A stretch of 64,000 nt of DNA. Source: Allolobophora icterica. Lineage: Eukaryota > Annelida > Clitellata > Crassiclitellata > Lumbricidae. Of the stretch, positions 29,101 through 39,800 are shown in pieces. Location: assembly GCA_963556255.1 (NCBI GenBank), contig OY744614.1:32879969-32943968 (forward strand), in the 5' to 3' direction. The position numbers and the translations under genes were made by a program. How positions within the stretch are numbered: position 1 is the first letter of the stretch; each line of letters starts with the position of its first letter. A model generated the notes under the pieces. The model saw only the letters and a program-made list of their open reading frames with translations. It was not told the origin of the DNA and ran no database searches.

Positions 29101-32100
29101 GTGCGCACTCAGTGGGTCCTCCTGCCTTTTCTGCTGAGGATTTTCTCCAGATGATGACTTGGAAGATTGCTGATCTTCGAGCGAAGACTCTTGATGCCCC
29201 TTCTCCGCAATTCTCCCACACGGGTGACACCGTTGAAGGATTCCTTCAATCCTTGAAATGGAACTTTGTCAAATAATTGGAACATGAAACAAAAATCATG
29301 CGAACCTCTTCCCCCATTTTTGGTGAACATTTTAGACGATATACCTTCATTTCTAGTTTATATATTTAACAGGTCGCTTTCTGAGGGTTACCTACCTGCT
29401 TCCTAAAAACGGGATATTGTTTTCCCGACCTGGAAAAAGCAAAACCTTGACCTAAATGCCTATCAAAATTACCGGCCCATCTCCCATCTTTCTTCCCCCC
29501 TCAAAGACCCTTGAAAGACTAGTTTCACTCCAGCTACTCTCCTACTTTGAGCAAACTGGGCTTTTGCCGGCCGCCCAATCTGGCCTCAGGGGCCACCATT
29601 CCACCGAAACTGCTCTCTTATCCCTTCTGTCAGATCTTTATATAGCTATTGATCACTCTCATCTCTCTCTCCTGGCGCTTTTTTATGTCTCATCTTACTT
29701 TGACATGGTTGACCATGATATCCTCCTTCAGCGACTGGAGCTGTCCTGTGGCCTATCTGGTGTTCCTGTTCTTAGGTTTAAATCATACCTCTCTGACCGC
29801 TCACAGCTGGTTGTCCTTGGTGAAACCAGGACTCAGTGGACAGAGGTGAAAGTTGTTGTTTCCCAGGGCTTGGTGCTCGGTCCAATTCTATGCATCCTCT
29901 TCACTGCTGAATATCCGGTCTCTATTTACTAAACATGGGGCAAATGGCCATCTTTATGCAGATGATGCTCAGGCTTTTGTACATGGTCCGTCAACTGATC
30001 AACTCTCCCTTGTTCGCTCCATTGACCATCTTGTCTCTGACCTTCACTACTGGATGTTAACTAACCGTCTCTGCCTCAACACTGCTAAGAGCCTAAGACT
30101 CAATTGATCTGGTTTGGGACTAAGCAGCAGCTTGCTACACTCAACTTTCCATTGCTGACTGAGAAATTCCCTGCTTACACCTACTCTACTTGGACGTCAC
30201 ACTTGACTTCCCCTCACATTCACAGAGCATATCTCCAACATGACTCGCTCCTGCTTCTTTCAACTGAGACGTCTCAGGGCCATCGGACACTCGGTCTCAC
30301 CTTCTGTCTTTACCCCCGTGGTTCACGCATTTGTCTGCTCACGCTTGGACTACTGCCACTCGCTCCTCATGGGTCTCCCTAAGCAGCGTCTCTCCCCTTC
30401 AATCTGCTCTAAATGCTTCTGTTAGGTTCAACCCTCGACTCTCCCGCTTTGCTCATATCTCTACTTACATGCTTGATGTCCTGCACTGGCTCCCTATTAA
30501 CGCGCGCATCCGTTATAAAATCCTCCTCCTTGTCTTTAGATTTCAGCAGGGTACTCTCCAGAAATATCTCTCCAACTATGTGTCAAAGCCGCTATCTGCA
30601 TCTCCTTCTCGCTCACTGCGCTCTGTGAATAGGCCTGATCTTTTTGTTCTCAGGGCTAAAACTGCCCTGGCCAAGCACTGGGCGTTTGCTGTAGTGGGTC
30701 CCACGATCTGAAATGACCTTTGCTCTCTGCTCAGGGCCAAAGTAACGACTGGTTTCCTCATCGGTCTCGCGTTCTCTAAAGGCATTTCTGTTTCCGCAAG
30801 GCTTCTGTGCTAAGAGTGCCTCTGGATAGTTATCTATTCTGCGAGAAACGCTTTAAAAATTTCTAGACACAATACAATATAATACTTCCTTGGTATTCTT
30901 TGACCAACAAAACACTACTCCAGACTGGCCTCCATTTTTGTGTCTATTTGCTTTTTTTGCAGTGCTACAAATGTGTCTAAAGTTCCATCGCATTCCTTGA
31001 CCCCGAAAATGTTAATTTAAAGTCTAAAATCATGTTTCCGTCATATGCACGACTTTACTCAAAGCCATTTGAAGAATTTGGCCGCCATCTTTTCCGCCAT
31101 TTTGTTCTTTGGCAGTGCTATATGTGTCTTTAGTTCCATCGCATTCCTTGACGCCGAAAATGTTAGTTTAGACTCTGAAATCATGTTTCCATCATATAGA
31201 CCATTTTATATACATGATTTATGTATAGCCATTCGAAGATATTCGGCCTTCATTTTATCCGCCATTTTGTTTTTTGGCAATGCTACATATGTGTCTTTAG
31301 TTCCATTCCATTCCTTGACCCCAAAAATGTTAATTTAGACTCTAAAATCATGTTTCCATCACATATATGACTTTACTTACAGCCATTCGAAGATACTTGG
31401 CCGCCATTTTGTCCGCCATTTTGTTTTTTGGAAGTGTTACATATGTGTCTTTAGTTCCATTACATTCCTTGACCCCGAAAATGTTAATTTAGACTCTAAA
31501 ATCATGTTTCCATCATATACATGACCTTACTTACAGCTATTCGAAGATATTTACCACCATTTTGTCCACCATCTTGTTTTTCCATGCAACCGCTAAAAAT
31601 CCAGCTTGCTAACCGCGATTTTCGTTTTCAGCAGGGTCAAATTAGTCTAGAAACACCTGTTAGCAAATTGTTACATGATTTGCTTCTGTCAATTTAAGCA
31701 AGTTGTGTACATTTGAGTCATTCATTCCTCATTGGCGGCCATCTTTTTTGGCGCCAAAATTTGACCTTTTCCCGTGGTCCGATTTTGGTAAACTTTTAGT
31801 ATGTTCATTTCCAGACCAAATGCACCCGAAAATCAGCATAAAACGTTTTCTTGCAATTTTTTTGGGGTCAAATCATATATTGACCCGACTATATGGTGGA
31901 TAAGAAATTTGAAAGAGGCAAGTTTTAAGTTGAGAATGAAATGACACAAGTTACTGAGCAGAGCTGACAGACACAAACACAAGAACAGGGACGAACAAAC
32001 ATGCAGAACAGTAACAAGACGAAACACGTAGAATGAGAATAAGAACAAGAAGACACTCAAGAATTCGAACTGGAGTTGAAATTTAGACACAATAGCAAAC

Positions 32101-33795
32101 GTCAATTTAAATTCAACAAGAAATCAGCAAGATTAGTTCCACGTACGCTATTAGTGTAGTCAGGATGATGAGGATTACTCCACAGGCACTTCTCTTACAA
32201 CCGTCCGACTTCTCGACTTTCTTCTGGCGTTTCGCTCCACAGCGACCGCGCATTCGACAACAGCAGAAGAACAGACCAACAATCGGCATGACGATAACAA
32301 ACAGAGCACCAACCACTATACAGATGGAGAATCCGATGTAATGTTTCGACCACTAAAAGAAAACACATCAACAGACCACACAAACATTACAAGTTTTTAA
32401 TATTTTCACCAAGCGAGAAGTGATCCCTGAGCTTCATAGAAAATATGAGGGGGAGAATCTTACATCCTGGATGGACATAGAAAAAGAAGAGCAGGCCCTA
32501 AAGCTATGAAGTTCCCTGAAGTGTTGGCGACTTCATTTTTTTCTAAGTCAGTCCTTTCCTTTGGTATCTCATCTTCCCACAGACAGTGTAGGGTCAGTGT
32601 ACTCATGGTAGTGAGCTGGTTAGGGGCACTGATGGACCAAATTTCTGCCCCAAAGGATAGAGACATGGTGTGAAAAGAAACTAACTCTTCCTCTTCTTAT
32701 CTGTCCCTGAATATGTCACCATCATTTTATATTGTAGTTTTATTTTTATGAAACTGACATAATCTTAAATAATTTACAATTGCTCGTTGTGGTTTTGTAA
32801 ACGCAAACGTTTAACATACTGATCACACTCTTTTTGGAGCCGGAGCTAATCTTATGGCCAGATGCACTTTCTGTTCTCTGCCAATGAAATCTTATCTAAT
32901 GCGGAAACTTCTAATCGAAATGTACCTCTGGCATTAATCGATGGTCATTTCCACACAAAAACGTCATTCTTAACACTTCAACAACGAGCGTTCACTAAAA
33001 CGTATGGAAAACTAACCCTCTCGTCACTAAAGGGTTAAACCAAAATCCTTGTGACAGAAACAGTCAAGATTCATAAGGCTCTGGACAGCAATTAAGACCT
33101 GACTAATTCTTACAAAGCATAGAAGTATACCATCAACTTTCTCCCATGAAGTCCAAAAATTGAAAATACTTACAAAGCGCCAGTCACTTAACGATTCATA
33201 GATGACTGTCAGACCAGCAGTGGCATCTCCATCATCAAAAACTGTAAAAGAAAGACATATCTCAGGCTGTATAATAGGTTGAAAATTCTGATTTTAAAAT
33301 AGCATTTTAAACATAGTAGCATGATAGCCACAAGAAAATGTGCCATAATTTCCTTGTTTTGTTTGAGGTTTAAAAGCCATTAAGTTAATTAGGGCACTTT
33401 CTATGATCAACAAGAGTCTTCAGAGACATGTTGTTTGGGTCAATGGCTGGACGGAATTTTTTACTCAAATGTGAAGGAGAAGAAGAGCAGTCCTTTAAGC
33501 TAGCCCTTAGGCAGCCATGGGTATGAAGTGTTAGCAACTTCATTGTCTTAGCCTTGGCATGAGGGCGGGTGGCCAGTCCTCTCCTTCACCGTCCTGTCTT
33601 CCCACCGACAGGCTCACTTATGTTCACAACTTCACATTATTTGGCGTTTCTGTATTATGCCGATCATCCAAATACTTAAAATTATCGTACCACATCATCT
33701 GACACCAAAACTAGGACAAGGCAAGAACAAAGGACTGAAAAACAATGGCCATTTATTCACACCCATTTCCTCTGCCAAATTATGGCATCATGGAT

Positions 33796-33827
<32 letters not shown>

Positions 33828-36800
33828 GTGATGATTGATGGTGATGATGATGAAGACCAAGAAGGTAAAAACAAGCTTAGTACTTTACAGAAGTCTTCAT
33901 GAGAACTGATCTTCTAGGGAGGGCTGTGGGGGGGGGAGTCAGTCAGACAGATTGGTATTTCACACATTAACAAGAGGAAAATAGAGAGGTGCATTGTTAG
34001 CATGTCAGTTTTTCCCGTCTATCCTCCAAGGCAGAAGAATGGAGCAAACTCAGGGAAACAGGAATTCGCTCCACAGCTATTGATCCAGAAGGATACGCTG
34101 TTCAGTTGTTGTAAAGCTGCTGTCTATGCTTCAGTTGACGCAAATATAAAACCACAGGACTGATACTTATTCACTATTATAGCGTATAAATAATCGATCA
34201 CAGCCACGTTGTGGGAGTAAACAAAAATCCAATTAGAAGACACAAGTGCAAAGAGGTGGGATTGGTCCAAAGAGGTGAGATTGGTCTTAAACATTCCAAC
34301 CAACCATCAACTGGCATGTTCTGCGATTCCTATTATTAACATATTTATCAAATTATCTTTAAAACACAGCTGCTATTTATTTGGCATACCAGATGAATGA
34401 ACCTGTACCAGTGAAGCAGTTCACCTTGCATGATTTTAAAAGCTTCTGAGAGTAGAAATGAAAGACTAAGATAAACAAACAAAAAGATTCATCGTCTTGA
34501 CTGCAATTCACGATGCAACTCTTAAGTAAATAAGTATATTCTTTATTAAAAAAAACCAGCTGCCAAACCGCACTCCTGTGAACATTCATAAATAAAACAA
34601 CTAATGTCAATAAATGACAATAAGATTACAGAATTCTAACCACAAACGTTTTTTCCGTATAATTGTCAGCTAGGGGTAAGACACGATCAAGGGATCGTGG
34701 CCGGAGGGTATACCGACTGTTTTTGGAGAAGTGATCTAAGCAGAACGTGGCCTATATGCAGAACAAGGCCCTTCTCACCTTTGTGCAGATTGTAATATCC
34801 ATGAAGAGATTGATGCACCTTATCTACAGACAAGTTTTAAATTGCATATCAAGGCCAACATAGACTGCAGAACAAATTGTGGATCACAACAGGGTCCCAA
34901 AGTCTGAGAATCAACACAAGGCATGGTTAACAAAAATCATTATTGTCCTAAGGACAATTACTATGATACCTCAGTTCAAGTTATCCTTCGAGATCTCTAT
35001 ATAATGGCAGTTGCAGTAGTCAAGATAATCAGAGACCTGGGAATCAGACAAAAGTTGAAAAGGACAGAAAAGTGAACACCGTGTCTAATACCCGCAGATA
35101 CCCCAGATGTAGTAATGGGTTGACTTGCATATCTAATTAACATACCCAACCAACTGTAAGATAAGTAGTGAAGAAAAGTTTCTTTTAAACAAGCGGCAAG
35201 AGGCAGCCATGGGCATGAAGTGTTAGCCACTTCATTTCTCATCACCTTGGCATATTATGGTCAGTTCTGTTCCTTGTCAGCGAATTCATTATAGCTGGGT
35301 TTGCTCTAAAAGATATCTGTGCTGGAGGGATTTGAACTTCTGATCCCTTGGTTGAGAGTCCAGACAACTAACCACTAGACTAGACCCCGCAACTATGACT
35401 ATGACAGAAGGTGCAACACCCTAATTGCAAAGCAAACAGCTAGATTATGTCATGGACAGCTCTTCCAAATTTCCTGCATGCCGAACGAACTTTCCCGTGG
35501 CTCTGTTGTTCTCCAAAGAGCATACATTCGGACTTAAATACATGTAAGTCAGCAGATGACAATGAGTAATCATCATTAAGCAATTATTTATCCGGTTCCT
35601 GTCCATACAACTCTTTATTCTGATCTGTCACGTCATTTCTTCTTCAGTTACGTTATCAGCCTTCTCTGCGACATCACAGTCTTTCTTATCTTTCGGATGG
35701 TTGTTCTTACAACCTTGACTGTCTGAAGATAACACAGTGGGTAAACAAAAATCTCCCAATGTTTACACTCAAATGGTAACCTTATAAATAGAGTAATAAA
35801 TGACTAATTTCTACTTGTCTTTACTTCCACAATTATCCACCATATATGGGTCATTATCCGAAAAGTGCAGAATTGATGTCCCATGCTGGTTTTTTGAGTT
35901 TTTTCGATAATTTCTTCAAATTTTTTTTGCCTATCCTTCAAAGAATGAGCAGATTAACATTTCCCATCATTGTTTTAGCTGCTAGATTTTTGAAATTTAG
36001 AAATAAACTCCTAACACGTATACCATCCGTCAGCTGTCAATGGGAATCCGTGGCTGGTTCCTCGTGTTTGCGTGGATTCGCCACTGGTGACTCTTCTCAG
36101 TTTACTGTGCATTGTTTTCTTACATAACACATTCGGTCTTAACGACATTGTTTTAACATCTAACGCAGAGAGCGCCTCTGAGTAGATATCTTGAAGGGGC
36201 GCTATATAAATGTCTGATAAATAAAAATAAAAATAAATAAACTAAATGTATACAAAATATCATTACCATCCGCTGTCCGAGACGGTGTACAATGCATTAA
36301 ATTCAGCTTTTACGCAAATTTATTCCATTACAACCTGTAACAAAGGTATACTATTTTGATTAATTAGTAGCTAGCATATGCAATAATTAAACATTTAGAC
36401 TCATTTTCGTAAGATTTATTTCTTTTTGGGCCTATTTATACTTGTCCATTGATGTAAGCATCATAGCCATCCCAATTTTTGGGAAGCCTATAACCTTTAG
36501 AGAACGTGCTTACTTACTTAAAGAAAAACATCAGGAACAAGATATTGTCAACTATTAATGGAATCACACAGATTTGAGTTGAAATTCATGATGCTTTATT
36601 TTTAATTTAAGTTTGTGTGTTCCAAATTACAAAAAAGTAAATTCCTGTTTCATTACCATCTCGCGTTGTATTTCCTGGTTTAGGTAGATTATAACATTTA
36701 TAACTTATTTTATTTATCGCTCTTGTTGAACTGATTTAAATTACTTATCTAATAGAGTAATTCAAGTGAAAATATTTGACGGCTGTCATAAATTTCATCA

Positions 36801-39800
36801 TTTTGTCATTACCATCCAGCGGTTGTTTTTCATCATTACCATCCGAATACATCAGATTTCTGCTATTTTCTCATGGCAGTCGCATCTTGCCATGGATGGT
36901 AATGACGCATTGCTAAGAGTGAATTACATGTATTTTTTTTGAATTATTTGATATAAAAATAAATTGCATGTAATTAGAATTTACTAGCAACTCTTAAAAT
37001 GTTGTTCAACTTGTATCTAATGCATATAACATAAAGTTTTAGCTAATGCTGCGCAGATTTTTTTCTGCAGCTAAAAATAATATTTCTTTTTTGAATAATT
37101 TCGAAAAATGTCTTAATTTCTTGACACCAGACTAATATTTTATGCAAAGGAAAGGCCTGTTGTATTCCTACTTAATGCTGGCATCTTCTACTTTTAGGAA
37201 ATTGCCATTTTATAAGCACCAGAGGAATATTTCAGGTTCCTGTGATTAAATATGATTACACGAAAAGGTCGGACTGTAATGAAAAATGAGGCGTTTTGAC
37301 TTTATAAATTCTGAAAAAAAGTAACTTATGATTACAAATATAGTGGATTTCTTTCAAATTAGTTAAATTTAACTATGTACATGACTAAAAAAACACTTAT
37401 AACCAATTTTGGGGGAAAAAAAATTTTTGTTTTTCGGAGACGGAATTTGTAACATTTCGGATAATGACCCATATATGCTGCCTCTTTGTCTTACAGACTG
37501 ATCTTCTGGAAATTGACCTGATTACGGCTTTTTTTTATGTGCCATCGGTTGATGCCTTGCACATTAGACACCGGCGCAATAGAAGTTACTAATTACAATT
37601 ACCACTTCTACCACTGCTAATACTGCTACTACAAAAGGGATTTGGATATTGACCTGATTATGGCTTGGTTTTTGTTCACCATCGGTTGATGCCTAGCACA
37701 TTAGACACCGGCGCAATAGAAGTTACTAATTACAATTACCACTTCTACCACTATTAATGCTGATACTACAAAAGGGATTTGGATATTGACCTGATTATGG
37801 CTCGGTTGATACCTTGCGCATTAGACACCGGCACAATAGAAGTTACTAATTATAAATACAGCTGAATTCACTGCTAACAACAAGTAACTGTATAAACAGC
37901 ATAAACTACAAATGGGTCAAAACTCCCTTGCAGGGAATAACACAGACCTCTAACTAAATATCAGCATATTATGCCCAGATGACAATGAATTAGTTAATAA
38001 TAAATTAAACAGAGATGATCAATTTCCTGATAATCAGTAATGAAAGTGACTACACACAGGCATCCATTGTTTATTCAGCAGTAGTTTCTGATTACGCAGT
38101 CCAGTTGAAAACAATAGCGCAACTATCGAGACAACCAACTCCTCAGATAACAACTGTCATCAAATTACTGGTAACAAAAGTGAAACCAAATGCACAATGC
38201 CGTACTCAATTACATATCCAACTTCTCAGTTATCACAAAACATAGCATTGTGAAAAGTTTAACTCAAATTCAATTCAGATTTGGTTACAATATCATCGTA
38301 TCTACAAAAGAAAATCTTCCTCAAAGAAGGAAGACATTTTGGCACCAGCAGAATAGTGCCATGCTTTCATCACCTCTTTGGGGTGCACGTAGTCTAGTGG
38401 TTAGAGTGCTGGACTGTCAACCGAGAGGTCACAGGTTCAAATCCCCACACCAGTCAGAAAATTTGTTTTGAGATTCCTGCTCCACCTGCATCCCCTAGTC
38501 AATTCAGCTATAATGAGTACACTGACCATACACTGTCGGTGGGAAGATGAGACGGTGAGGGAGAGGACTGGCTACCCACCCTCATATGCCACGGTTAAGA
38601 AAGCTGAAGTCACTAACACTTCACACCCATGGTTGCGTCTGAGGCTAGCTTAAGCGACTGCTCTTCTCTTCTTCATCACCTCTTCAGACTCCAAATGACG
38701 AAGACGAAAGTAATAATAATAATAATAATATCTTTTCTTTAATTAAGCACCTGCTAACCGCACTGCGCTGTACAACGAACATACATATAGTAGAAATGGC
38801 AGCCATGCAGGGCGCCTTACATACATGTATACATTAGAAGCACATGATAACAGTTTTACAGGAGTCGAATACAACTGTTTTTAATGGCAGCCACACAGGG
38901 CGCCAATCACGGCCTAACACTCACTTCACTACCGCCGCCACCTAGCGAGTAGAAGGCTGAGTAAACCTTATGGAGGGCTACAGGATTCGATCTTGGTACC
39001 TTCTGCACTTCACGCCAGTGTGTTATCCATTACACTACCTCAAAATGAATCAGGCTATAGTTCACCCTTTTGCAGGTTTATATATACTCTGGTCCCGTGT
39101 AACCCATTTTTCAAATGACCCTAACTGGGTCACTTGAAATGGGCTTTTGGCTGTGAAGTCATGCAACTGTAAAACTCTGGGTTTCTATTTGACAGAAACG
39201 TGACCATCATGTGCAAGTAGTATGGGCATAATACTTAGACTCCACTGCATCACTTTCCGACCAACTTCAGGCCACGTGTCAATCAGTTCACTTTTATATA
39301 TGAGATATTCGCAGAATCAAACATCACATGCTTCAAACTCTCTTGGTTTTGCTAGCTCTCGTAAAAGCCTGGATTTATAGCCAACTTATCTCCTGAAATT
39401 TCCTTTTCACCGGTCTCACTAACTAGGCAAGATCTGCAGAAGCAACAAATGGTTCAAAATTCCCTAGTTAATACTCATAAGAGTACATCCCCCAAATATC
39501 AACATTTTACACTTGGTTTCCGTTTCTCCTCCTCTCTATAGTCTTCTGGCAACCGGATATGCTCTGCGCCTCTGAGTAGCCCTCTTGAAGAGGGGCTACA
39601 TAAATGTCCTAATGAATGAATGAATGAATACTGTACATCTCACTGTATGCATCACTTGTGAATATGTCGGTGCCCTGTGCTCAGCCTTTAAGCAGAGCTT
39701 TTGAAGTTTTGAGCTTTTGATTACTGGACTCACTGGCGTAAACTTGTCCAAAACATGGGGGGGATTTGGTTATTCATTCTACACTTGTTGCATTGGGTGT

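Noticed and set aside
38379..38455. A genuine tRNA gene
   Set aside because: A and B boxes are present, but a SINE body, tail and 13-bp target duplication follow, and the arms do not pair as a proper cloverleaf by eye.
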